NCBI GenBank assembly: GCA_045538305.1
Contig: JAZSRC010000001.1
Location: 1-57,853, forward strand
From: SFHK01 sp045538305
GTDB taxonomy: Bacteria; Bacillota; Clostridia; Christensenellales; Aristaeellaceae
Direction of reading: 5' to 3'
DNA: 57,853 nucleotides
The number at the start of each line of letters is the position of its first letter. The first letter of the stretch is position 1. A program made the position numbers and the translations under genes. The notes below the pieces were generated by a model. The model searched no databases and was not told where the DNA came from. It worked only from the letters and a program-made list of their open reading frames with translations. This document shows, piece by piece, positions 50,334 to 57,853 of this stretch.

Positions 50334-51872
50334 ATGAATATTTTTGTAAACCAGCTGGGCTACACGCCTTTTATGAAAAAGACAGCGGTTCTTTGCGGAT
50401 CGCTTAGCGACACTCTGTGCGTAATCGATTCAAAAGGCGAAAAGGTACTTTCGCTTCCGGTTCCGGAGGAGTCGGTTGAATTATGGGGAGACAGGGTGAA
50501 GAGCGTGGATTTTTCTGTTCTCACCCAAGATGGCGAATACATGCTTACCTGCGGGGAAGAGAAGTCGCATCCGTTTATCATTTCCAAGTCGCCGTATGAT
50601 GAATGTCTGACGGCGCTTGTTGATATGTTCTATTATCAGCGATGCGGAACCGCCCTTGGAAAAGAAGTCGGCGTGTTTGCGCATCCCTCCTGTCATGATG
50701 CGCCTGCGCGTATTTATGGAACGAATGAATCGATAGACGTTTCAGGCGGCTGGCACGACGCCGGAGATTACGGTAGATATATCGTGCCTGCGGCCAAAGC
50801 GGCGGCGGACCTGATGATCGCTGCAGAGTGGAATGGGGATGCGTTCAAAAATGCGCGTCTGACAAGCCTTCTGGATGAGGTAAGGTGGGAGCTTGAATGG
50901 ATGCTGAAAATGCAGCGCTCGGACGGCGCTTTGTATCATAAGGTCACCTGTGCGCGCTTCCCGGCAATGGTAATGCCGCATGAGGAAACGGAAGAGCTGA
51001 TCGTTTGCCCGGTATCCACACCCGCAACTGGCGATTTTGCCGCCTGCATGGCAATGGCCGCCCGCGTCTACCGGGATATCGATCCGGATTTTGCCGATAC
51101 GCTTAAATCTGCCGCAAGGCGGGCGTGGGATTTCCTTGAAGCAAATGGCCCGATTCTTTTCAAAAATCCGAAGGATATTGTAACCGGCGAATACGGAGAC
51201 GGCTCGGATGAAGACGAGAGAATGTGGGCGCATGCCGAGATGGCGCTGACGTTTGGCGACGAAAAATACATGGATGCGTTTGTGAAAGCAGCGGAGCAAG
51301 CGAATCACGGCTGCGCAATTCTGGGCTGGGGAGACGTTTGCGGCTATGCGGCGTTTGCCGGAACGAAGCTGCCCGGAAAAGCCGGAGAATTGGCGAAGGC
51401 CTGGGTGATAGAAGCGGCGAACGGCATCGCTTCAAGGCTGAATGCTTACGGAATTTCCATGACCGAAAGGCTTCCCTGGGGCAGTAATATGAACATTGCC
51501 AACGACGGAATGGTTTTGTATATGGCATATAGCCTCACCGGGAACGAGGAATACAAAGCGCTTGCCGAAAAGCAGGTGCATTACATACTCGGGGTGAACC
51601 CCGTCGGATATTCGTACATAACAGGGTTTGGAGCGCAGCCGGTTAAACACCCGCACCACAGACCCAGCGTTGCAACGGGCGTATGCCAGCCGGGTATGCT
51701 TTCCGGAGGCGCTGCCAGCGGCATGATGGATCCCTGTGCCCAAAAGTATCTTCAGGGCCAACCAGCAGGCAAGAGCTTTATCGATCACTTTGAAAGCTAT
51801 TCCACAAACGAAATCTGTGTGTACTGGAATTCACCGCTGGTTGCGCTGATTGCGGGACTCATTGAGGCATAA
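50334..51872 (+). CDS. GH9-family endo/exoglucanase-like enzyme, intracellular
   Basis: 512 residues from ATG 50334, with AAAGGAAG upstream. An N-terminal Ig-like (CelD_N) domain (about 1-85) leads to the (alpha/alpha)6 catalytic domain. Catalytic residues: Asp142 and Asp145 in GGWHDAGDYGRY, His in HPHHRPS and the acid Glu493 in STNEICVYWNSPLVAL. No signal peptide, so it acts on imported cello-oligosaccharides or other beta-glucans, as cellodextrinase-like GH9 members do. Followed by URO-D protein 3 after 20 bases. Confidence 0.9.
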   Translation: MNIFVNQLGYTPFMKKTAVLCGSLSDTLCVIDSKGEKVLSLPVPEESVELWGDRVKSVDFSVLTQDGEYMLTCGEEKSHPFIISKSPYDECLTALVDMFYYQRCGTALGKEVGVFAHPSCHDAPARIYGTNESIDVSGGWHDAGDYGRYIVPAAKAAADLMIAAEWNGDAFKNARLTSLLDEVRWELEWMLKMQRSDGALYHKVTCARFPAMVMPHEETEELIVCPVSTPATGDFAACMAMAARVYRDIDPDFADTLKSAARRAWDFLEANGPILFKNPKDIVTGEYGDGSDEDERMWAHAEMALTFGDEKYMDAFVKAAEQANHGCAILGWGDVCGYAAFAGTKLPGKAGELAKAWVIEAANGIASRLNAYGISMTERLPWGSNMNIANDGMVLYMAYSLTGNEEYKALAEKQVHYILGVNPVGYSYITGFGAQPVKHPHHRPSVATGVCQPGMLSGGAASGMMDPCAQKYLQGQPAGKSFIDHFESYSTNEICVYWNSPLVALIAGLIEA

Positions 51873-51892
51873 ATGAAAGGAGAAGGGTCCTC

Positions 51893-53002
51893 ATGAAATG
51901 GAATCGGCAGGACTTTATCGATCTCCTTACATTCAATCATCCTCCGAGGGAGATGTTTGTTGAGCTTATGGGCCCTTTGGTGGGGTTGGAGGACGAATGG
52001 AGGAAGCAAGGCGCTTGTGAGGGCGAGATTGCGCTGGAGGATTTTTGCTTTGACTATGTGCCCGTGTTTACCGTTGGAAACACGGGGGCGATTCATACGC
52101 TTCGCGAAACCGTATTGGAAGAAACGGATGAATATGTTATTCAGCGCGATTATCTTGGCCGCATCTGCAAGCTAATCAAATCATCCGCCACGCTGCCGCT
52201 GCCTATGGATTATCCTGTAAAGTGTATGGATGATTGGCTGAAAATCAAACCGATGTTTTCCTACGATGCATGCCGCGTAAGTGATGAAGAGATTGCGCGT
52301 GCAAAGCAACTTCAGAAAAGCGGTACGCTGATTCGCGCTTCAATTCCCGGCGGCTTTGATCTTCCGCGAGAATTGATGGGCGACGAAATGGCCTGCGTGT
52401 GCTATTACGAGGATCCCGAGCTGATGGAGGACATTCTGAATACCGCCCGTGAAACCGCCTGCCGCGTGCTTGACGAAATCAGTCGACATATTACCATTGA
52501 TTATCTGTTTGTACATGAGGATATGGCCGGAAAGAGCGGGCCGCTTGCCGGACCTAAGCAGGTTCTTTCATTCATCAAGCCCTATTATCGCGCTGTATGG
52601 GATATGGTGTCAAGGCGCGGTACGAAGCTGTTTGCCCAGGACAGCGACGGAAACATGAATCCTGTGATTGACGCGTTTATCGATTGCGGTGTGAACGTGT
52701 TTTATCCTTGTGAACCCGCGGGAAACATGGACATTGTCGAAATGAGGAAAAAATACGGCAATACAATTGCCATGTTGGGCGGAATTGATAAACACGTTCT
52801 CAGAAAATCAAGGGCGGATATTGATCGCGAGCTGGCGTACAAGCTTCAGCCCATGATGCGGGGAGGCGGTATGGTATTTGGCCTTGACCATCGCATTCCA
52901 AACGGTACACCGCTTGAAAGTTATCGATATTACGTGAGAAGGGCGCGCGAGATATTGGGCATTGATGATCATGAAAAGGGCTGGGGACGGATGGCGTTTT
53001 AG
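51893..53002 (+). CDS. URO-D-family protein 3
   Basis: 369 residues, AAAGGAGA upstream. It has the URO-D barrel without heme-enzyme motifs. The late segment reads FAQDSDGNMNPVIDAFIDCG, again lacking the zinc-binding His-x-Cys of member 1, like member 2. Co-oriented and close to GH9. It may work with it on methylated or aromatic-linked glycans, or be a methyltransferase subunit; neither is shown. Confidence 0.82.
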   Translation: MKWNRQDFIDLLTFNHPPREMFVELMGPLVGLEDEWRKQGACEGEIALEDFCFDYVPVFTVGNTGAIHTLRETVLEETDEYVIQRDYLGRICKLIKSSATLPLPMDYPVKCMDDWLKIKPMFSYDACRVSDEEIARAKQLQKSGTLIRASIPGGFDLPRELMGDEMACVCYYEDPELMEDILNTARETACRVLDEISRHITIDYLFVHEDMAGKSGPLAGPKQVLSFIKPYYRAVWDMVSRRGTKLFAQDSDGNMNPVIDAFIDCGVNVFYPCEPAGNMDIVEMRKKYGNTIAMLGGIDKHVLRKSRADIDRELAYKLQPMMRGGGMVFGLDHRIPNGTPLESYRYYVRRAREILGIDDHEKGWGRMAF

Positions 53003-53096
53003 AAAAAAGATTTGCTGTCTTTCTGGGTGATGATAAGTTTCGACTTTGGGAAATATTGTGCTAATGAATGCTTGTTTAATTGTAAGAAAACATCGA

Positions 53097-53125
53097 TTGA
53101 CTTAATGACATAACGATGATATAAT
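53097..53125 (+). promoter_or_regulatory. Promoter of the DUF5684-like gene
   Basis: TTGACT (53097-53102) and TATAAT (53120-53125) are 17 bases apart, 33 bases before the ATG. Confidence 0.75.
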
Positions 53126-53157
53126 TCTGTCACACAAAAGAAGAGAGAGGGACATAT

Positions 53158-53706
53158 ATGTACAACTATAATTCAAGCTATTATAGCATGGGTCTTACCG
53201 TAATCGTTGTTTACATTGTTATAATCGGCTTTGCTATTGCTCAGCTGATCGCTTGGTGCAATATTTTCAAGAAGGTCGACTACCCGTGGGAAAGATTGTT
53301 TGTACCGATCTATGGCCAGTATGCGCAATATAAGCTTGCAGATTGCGGTGGAATCTTCTGGCTCGAAGCGATCGTCGGCATATTAGGTGTGATAATAGCG
53401 AGCTCGACCGGTTCGCAGGCGTTAATGCTGATAGTTATGTTGATTCTGGCGGTTTTTGAATGCATCTACAGCTTCCGCCTTGCAAAGGTGTTTGGACATG
53501 GCGCAGGCTTTGCTATTGGTCTTATTCTGTTCCGGCCGATCTTTATCATGATTCTTGGCTTTGGCAGCTCCTATTATGAGGACGGTTTGTATTCGGAAGC
53601 GGAAGCTGATGATATTCAGCAGAGAAGTTGGGTATGCGAATGCGGAGAAATCAACGCAGGTTCTCGCGTAACCTGTACGAAATGCGGAGCATTACACAAA
53701 GATTAA
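53158..53706 (+). CDS. DUF5684-like membrane protein with C-terminal zinc ribbon
   Basis: 182 residues, AGAGAGG upstream. Four membrane helices (about 10-32, 60-85, 87-105, 115-135) with the family-like WERLFVPIYGQYAQYKLAD segment, where the usual signal-peptidase-I-like 'PIYN' motif reads PIYG. The tail SWVCECGEINAGSRVTCTKC is a four-cysteine zinc ribbon of the RanBP2/zinc-ribbon type. Function unknown. Monocistronic. Confidence 0.75.
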   Translation: MYNYNSSYYSMGLTVIVVYIVIIGFAIAQLIAWCNIFKKVDYPWERLFVPIYGQYAQYKLADCGGIFWLEAIVGILGVIIASSTGSQALMLIVMLILAVFECIYSFRLAKVFGHGAGFAIGLILFRPIFIMILGFGSSYYEDGLYSEAEADDIQQRSWVCECGEINAGSRVTCTKCGALHKD

Positions 53707-53717
53707 TAGAAAGCATA

Positions 53718-53755
53718 CAAAGAGCGCAGCGGTGAAATATCCGCTGCGCTCTTTG
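53718..53755. terminator. Bidirectional terminator
   Basis: CAAAGAGCGCAGCGG (53718-53732) and CCGCTGCGCTCTTTG (53741-53755) form a perfect 15-bp stem between the convergent DUF5684-like and livF genes. Confidence 0.85.
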
Positions 53756-53765
53756 TGTGTATTGT

Positions 53766-54476
53766 TTAACCGCCCAGATATGCGGCGCGTACGCGATCGT
53801 CCGCCAGAACCTCTTCTGCAGGGCCGGACATCGTGATGGAGCCGGTTCCCAGTACGTATGCGCGGTCTGCAATGGAAAGCGCCATCTGCGCGTTCTGCTC
53901 GACCAGAAGGATGGTCGTGCCGGCTTCATGGAGCTCCTTGATGATATCAAAAATCTGTTCTACCAGAATCGGGGCAAGCCCCATGGAGGGCTCGTCCAGC
54001 ATCAGCAGCTTCGGACGGCTCATCAGCGCACGGCCCATGGCCAGCATTTGCTGTTCACCGCCGGAAAGCGTGCCGGCGATTTGCTTTTCGCGCTCCTTAA
54101 GGCGCGGGAAGCGGCTGAAAACATCGTTAATGGAGGTGCGTGACTCGCGGTCAGGGCGGCAATAAGCGCCCATTTCAAGGTTTTCGCGCACAGTCATCTG
54201 CTGAAATACGCGTCTGCCTTCGGGGCAAAGCGCCATTCCAAGAGGAACGATGCGGCTTGCGGACATCATTGTTGTATTTTTGTTCATAAACAGAATTCTT
54301 CCGGAGCGCGGCTTGAGCAGGCCGGCGATGGTGTTGAGCGTCGAGGATTTTCCGGCGCCGTTTGCCCCGATCAGTGTAACGATTTCGCCTTCGTTAACCT
54401 CAAAACTGATGCCCTTGATTGCGTGAATGTTGCCGTAGTAAACGTGTAGGTTTTCAACCTTTAACAGCGTACCCAT
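53766..54476 (-). CDS. livF: Branched-chain amino-acid ABC importer ATPase LivF
   Basis: 236 residues. Walker A GANGAGKSS, signature LSGGEQQM and Walker B LLMLDEPSMGLAP are complete; the LivF-like pattern AP-ILVEQIFDIIKELHEAG is present. It pairs with LivG at the membrane. It is the last gene of the liv operon, starting 3 bases after livG. Confidence 0.93.
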   Translation of the reverse strand: MGTLLKVENLHVYYGNIHAIKGISFEVNEGEIVTLIGANGAGKSSTLNTIAGLLKPRSGRILFMNKNTTMMSASRIVPLGMALCPEGRRVFQQMTVRENLEMGAYCRPDRESRTSINDVFSRFPRLKEREKQIAGTLSGGEQQMLAMGRALMSRPKLLMLDEPSMGLAPILVEQIFDIIKELHEAGTTILLVEQNAQMALSIADRAYVLGTGSITMSGPAEEVLADDRVRAAYLGG

Positions 54477-54479
54477 TCA

Positions 54480-55331
54480 TCAATCCTCCTTCTTCTTTCC
54501 AAGGTAGGCTTCTATGACGGTGGGGTTGGCCTGGATTTCATCCGCGGTACCTTTGGCGATGATACGGCCGTAGTTCAGCACGCAGATACCCTCGCAAATA
54601 CCCATAACCAGGTTCATATCGTGCTCTATCAGCATGATGGCAATCTGGAACTGGTCGCGGATTTTGGTAATGTTATCCATCAGCTCTTCGGTTTCATGAG
54701 GGTTCATACCGGCTGCAGGCTCGTCCAGTAACAGAATTTTGGGGTTTGTGGCAAGTGCACGCACAATCTCCAGCCTGCGCTGCGCGCCATAGGGGAGAGA
54801 ACCTGCCTTTGCGCCAGCCATATCTGCCATGTCGAAAATGGAAAGAAGCTCCAGCGTTTTTTCATGCTGTTTCTTTTCCTGCTTCCAATAGCCGGGCAAA
54901 CGGAATATGCCGGTAAACAGATTATACGGAATCTGGTTGTGAAGGCCGATGCGCACGTTGTCTTCCACGGACATGTTTCCGAAAAGGCGTATGTTCTGGA
55001 AGGTTCGGGCAATTCCGAGCTTGTTGGCCTGTACGGTGTTCATGCCCGCGGTTTCCTTACCATCAATCAGAACAGTTCCGGTGGTTGGCTGATAGACCTT
55101 GGTAAGCAGATTGAATACGGTGGTTTTTCCTGCGCCATTGGGGCCAATCAGGCCGGCAATTTCGGTTGAACCGATGGTGAGGTTAAAATCTTCAACTGCC
55201 TTGAGGCCGCCGAATTCAATGCCGAGATGCCTCGTTTCAAGCACGGGGCGTTTATTCAAATCGCGCTCGGGTACGATACTGTGGCTGGGGTAGGCGACCA
55301 TCCTGGTGTTGGATTTGCGCTGCTGCGTCAT
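54480..55331 (-). CDS. livG: Branched-chain amino-acid ABC importer ATPase LivG
   Basis: 283 residues. Walker A GPNGAGKTT, YGAQRRLEIVRAL as signature region (the usual LSYGQQR form) and Walker B LLLDEPAAGMNP. The first 25 residues before the ATPase domain are an extra tail. Its start overlaps the livM stop by 4 bases and has GGGAGGTG upstream, so it is co-translated with LivM. Confidence 0.93.
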   Translation of the reverse strand: MTQQRKSNTRMVAYPSHSIVPERDLNKRPVLETRHLGIEFGGLKAVEDFNLTIGSTEIAGLIGPNGAGKTTVFNLLTKVYQPTTGTVLIDGKETAGMNTVQANKLGIARTFQNIRLFGNMSVEDNVRIGLHNQIPYNLFTGIFRLPGYWKQEKKQHEKTLELLSIFDMADMAGAKAGSLPYGAQRRLEIVRALATNPKILLLDEPAAGMNPHETEELMDNITKIRDQFQIAIMLIEHDMNLVMGICEGICVLNYGRIIAKGTADEIQANPTVIEAYLGKKKED

Positions 55332-56461
55332 GATGATGCACCTCCCTGATTTGCACTGCTTCCGGAGCGGAAGTTGAATTTAAACAGATTCTTGAATGTG
55401 TTTCTGGCACTGGAAATGATCGTGCGTACAAATATGCTGTTGCGCGCCAGCATTACCAGTATCAGTACGATTGCGTATGCCAGCATTCGGTAGTTTCCGA
55501 ATTCACGCAGGACTTCGGGCAATATCGTCAGAAGCGCTGCTGCGATGACGGAGCCACGGATCGAGCCGATACCGCCCAGAACCACGAATACCAGCACCTC
55601 GATGGAGGTGTCAAAGTTGAACTTTTTAGGCTCGATGGAGGTGTTAAGGCCGTACAGCGCACCGGCAATACCCGCCAGCGCTGCGGAAGTAACAAATGCG
55701 ATCATTTTATACTTGGTTACGTTTACGCCCATGGATTCCGCTGCGATTCGATTGTCGCGGCTGGCCATAATGGCGCGTCCGGAGCGGCTGTTGATCAGAT
55801 TCAATACAACAAACAGCGCAAACAGAACCATGATAAAGCCGGCTTCAAAGGTAGCCAGTTTTTCTATACCTGAGGTATTCATCGGGCCACTGATGATTCT
55901 CTTTCCGGGAAGCATTCCGGTAATCATGAAACCTGTATGCAGCGTTCCGCCTTCTACGGATACATACAGACAGTTGATGACGCTGCGGATAATTTCGCCG
56001 AAGGCCAGGGTTACAATAGCCAGATAATCGCCGCGCAGGCGAAGTACAGGAATACCGATCAAAAATCCTGCAATCCCGGCGGCAATACCGCCGGAAATCA
56101 GCGCTGCAATCAGGCGCACTACCTTCATATCAAAATTCGGAAGCTTCTCGGCAATCATCATGCTAAGCTCGGAGCCGCCATATGCACCGCCGATCCACTG
56201 GCTGATAACGATGCCGGTGTATGCGCCGATGCTCATAAAGCCGGCATGACCGAGACTGAGCTCGCCGGAAATACCGACTGTAAGGTTCAAGGATACCGCC
56301 ATTACAATGTATACGCAGATCGGAATCAGCTGACCTTTCAGCGAACGGGACATCTTGAGCCCTTCAATCTCTCCGGAAAGGACAAGCTTACAAAACAGGA
56401 AGGCGAGAATTACAATAAGGTAGGTGACCAGATTGTTTATAAAATTCTTTTTCTGCTTCAT
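55328..56461 (-). CDS. livM: Branched-chain amino-acid ABC importer permease LivM
   Basis: 377 residues, GGGAGGT upstream. About nine membrane helices with the LivM signatures LSLGHAGFMSIGAYTG and AIVTLAFGEIIRSVINC, and the docking loop RDNRIAAESMGVNVTKYKM. A serine-rich C-terminal tail follows the last helix. Confidence 0.93.
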   Translation of the reverse strand: MKQKKNFINNLVTYLIVILAFLFCKLVLSGEIEGLKMSRSLKGQLIPICVYIVMAVSLNLTVGISGELSLGHAGFMSIGAYTGIVISQWIGGAYGGSELSMMIAEKLPNFDMKVVRLIAALISGGIAAGIAGFLIGIPVLRLRGDYLAIVTLAFGEIIRSVINCLYVSVEGGTLHTGFMITGMLPGKRIISGPMNTSGIEKLATFEAGFIMVLFALFVVLNLINSRSGRAIMASRDNRIAAESMGVNVTKYKMIAFVTSAALAGIAGALYGLNTSIEPKKFNFDTSIEVLVFVVLGGIGSIRGSVIAAALLTILPEVLREFGNYRMLAYAIVLILVMLARNSIFVRTIISSARNTFKNLFKFNFRSGSSANQGGASS

Positions 56462-56477
56462 ATCTGTGTACCTCCCC

Positions 56478-57362
56478 TTAAACCTTTTCGTGAACCTTCT
56501 TACCCAGAAGACCGGCGGGACGAATCAGAAGAACGATGATCAGTATGGCAAAAACCAATGCATCGCCCAGCTGGTTGGTTACGTAGGCTTTTCCTAGGAT
56601 TTCAATCAGGCCAAGCAGCAAACCGCCAATCAATGCGCCGGGAATAGAGCCGATACCACCAAATACGGCAGCCGTAAAGGCCTTGATACCGGGCATAGAA
56701 CCCGTTGTAGGCATCAGGGAGGGATAGCTGGAGCAAAGAAGTACGCCGGCAATGGCGGCCAGCGCAGAGCCGATAGCGAAGGTAACGGTAATGGTGAGGT
56801 TTACGTTGATGCCCATCAACTCCGCCGCACCTTTATCTTCGGATACGGCGCGCATAGCCTTGCCCATCTTCGTTTTATTGACAAATGAAGTAAGAGCGAC
56901 CATGATAACGATGTTTGCAAGAACGGTTACTATGGCTTCGCTTGTAATATGAAGTTCGCCGTTAAAAAGCGTCAGCGTTCCAAGATTCACAACACTGGAA
57001 AAACTTTTCGGGTTGGCACCCCAAATTAAAAGCGCTAAATTCTGAAGTAAGTAGCTCATGCCGATGGCGGTGATGAGCACGGCAAGGGAGGTGGCCTGAC
57101 GAAGAGGTCTGTAGGCTAAGCCCTCAATGGAAATACCGAGGATTGTGCATACAGCTACGGACGCTACAACGCTGAGCAGCGGATGCAGGCCTGCATATTG
57201 CGTGGCGGAGAACGAAACAAATGCGCCAACCATGATTACATCGCCATGCGCGAAGTTCAACATTTTGGCAATGCCGTATACCATCGAATAGCCAAGGGCG
57301 ATGATGGCATAGATACTGCCAAGGCTGATTCCGTTAATCAGGTGAGATAAGAATTGAATCAT
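56478..57362 (-). CDS. livH: Branched-chain amino-acid ABC importer permease LivH
   Basis: 294 residues, AGAGGAG upstream. LivH markers: GISLGSIYAIIALGYSMVYG, MLNFAHGDVIMVGAF, and SEDKGAAELMGINVNLTI as ATPase-docking loop. About eight membrane helices. First permease of the operon, 174 bases after the binding-protein gene. Confidence 0.93.
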   Translation of the reverse strand: MIQFLSHLINGISLGSIYAIIALGYSMVYGIAKMLNFAHGDVIMVGAFVSFSATQYAGLHPLLSVVASVAVCTILGISIEGLAYRPLRQATSLAVLITAIGMSYLLQNLALLIWGANPKSFSSVVNLGTLTLFNGELHITSEAIVTVLANIVIMVALTSFVNKTKMGKAMRAVSEDKGAAELMGINVNLTITVTFAIGSALAAIAGVLLCSSYPSLMPTTGSMPGIKAFTAAVFGGIGSIPGALIGGLLLGLIEILGKAYVTNQLGDALVFAILIIVLLIRPAGLLGKKVHEKV

Positions 57363-57493
57363 TGGGGATTCGCTCCTCTTTTATCATTTGAAGCACAAGG
57401 AGATAAATGCGAAAATAACCAACAACAATCAGCAGGAGAATGTTGATTGCTGTTGATTACTGTCGGACCGTGTTCTGCATAAACAAGCGAAAT

Positions 57494-57522
57494 CTCCCCG
57501 GTCCGACAACGCGGCCGGGGAG
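57494..57522 (-). terminator. Attenuator-type hairpin between livJ-like and livH
   Basis: CTCCCCGG and CCGGGGAG pair over 8 bases 15 bases downstream of the binding-protein stop codon. On the minus strand it is followed by ATTTCGC, a weak T-tract, so it probably sets a higher level for the binding protein than for the permeases. Confidence 0.6.
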
Positions 57523-57536
57523 TAAACTACAGCCGA

Positions 57537-57853
57537 TTACTTGGTGCCTACATATACGCCGTCCTTGATGATAACGGCGGTGGGGGTCTTGTCTACTTCA
57601 CCGGAAGCATCCCAGTGCATGATGCCGGTCAGACCGACGATTTCGATGGAGGGGAATACCTCAATCAGCATTTCGCAAGCATCTTCGGGAGAGGTTTCGG
57701 CGGTGATGCCGGCCTTCTCAACAGCTGCGAGCAGAGCATATACGCCGTCGTATGCGTCGGCTGCAAACTGATTCGGGATGTCGCCGTACTTGGACTGATA
57801 GGTGGTTACGAAGTTAACGGTCAGTTCATCCTGTGCGTCGGCAGAGAAGGGGG
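57537..57853 (-). CDS. Branched-chain amino-acid-type binding protein, C-terminal fragment
   Basis: About 104 residues before the TAA at 57537-57539; the gene continues beyond the right edge. The segments NQFAADAYDGVYALLAAVEK and GLTGIMHWDASGEVDKTP, followed by AVIIKDGVYVG, are those of Peripla_BP_6 receptors (LivJ type). It is the first gene of the liv operon and gives the importer its specificity. Confidence 0.88.
   Translation of the reverse strand, partial: PFSADAQDELTVNFVTTYQSKYGDIPNQFAADAYDGVYALLAAVEKAGITAETSPEDACEMLIEVFPSIEIVGLTGIMHWDASGEVDKTPTAVIIKDGVYVGTK

Noticed and set aside
1..57853. CRISPR arrays, tRNA and rRNA genes, origins
   Set aside because: No regularly spaced repeats, cloverleaf-type sequences or rRNA segments were seen on either strand.

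Overview
The window reads as chromosome of an anaerobic clostridial Firmicute of roughly 50% GC, probably a gut or rumen inhabitant. This rests on strong AGGAGG-type ribosome sites, near-consensus sigma-A promoters with 17-18 nt spacers, LplABC-type and BMP-type importers, a YitT protein, many anaerobe-style aldo/keto reductases and a rich set of glycosidases. The two complete solute-binding proteins have signal peptides ending in ALAE/ATAE without a lipobox cysteine, a style I associate with Christensenellales-like lineages. That placement is inference only. No tRNA, rRNA or CRISPR array was seen.

Layout. 1-7.6 kb is a defence-type island: the tip of an XRE regulator, then one co-oriented transcript with a Fic protein, a membrane-anchored DUF6680-like protein, a type III-like Mod methyltransferase, its Res helicase-nuclease, and a 3'-truncated TIGR04141/DUF6119 gene next to the degraded tail of an IS3-family transposase. 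7.6-15.4 kb is a LysR-controlled catabolic operon: amidohydrolase, LplB/YtcP/LplA-like importer, AEC carrier and aldo/keto reductase. 15.5-24.2 kb holds an unknown membrane protein, an ORF-less group IIC intron placed behind a terminator hairpin, and a BMP/CUT2-type importer whose binding protein is of the DUF3798 family and whose first permease carries a large repetitive extracytoplasmic insertion. 24.6-36 kb is a run of small single-gene units: zinc-ribbon proteins, a secreted metalloprotease with discoidin domain, nucleoside deaminase, GH125 mannosidase, XRE-TPR regulator, MFS exporter, SpoU methylase and YitT.

36-53 kb mixes three uroporphyrinogen-decarboxylase-family proteins (one frameshifted) with aldo/keto reductases, a nitroreductase, an M28-like peptidase, GH27, GH9, a DUF3795 protein and an AAC(3)-family acyltransferase. 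In the middle sits a secreted barnase followed, with overlapping codons, by a barstar domain fused to a beta-lactamase-fold serine hydrolase. 53.7 kb to the end is a complete livFGMH branched-chain amino-acid importer operon plus the C-terminal end of its binding protein.

The least explained sequence is non-coding. A 291-nt chain of eight hairpins (43252-43542) includes a 95-bp repeat that recurs at 37252-37346. Both copies begin exactly at the 3' foot of a terminator-like hairpin.
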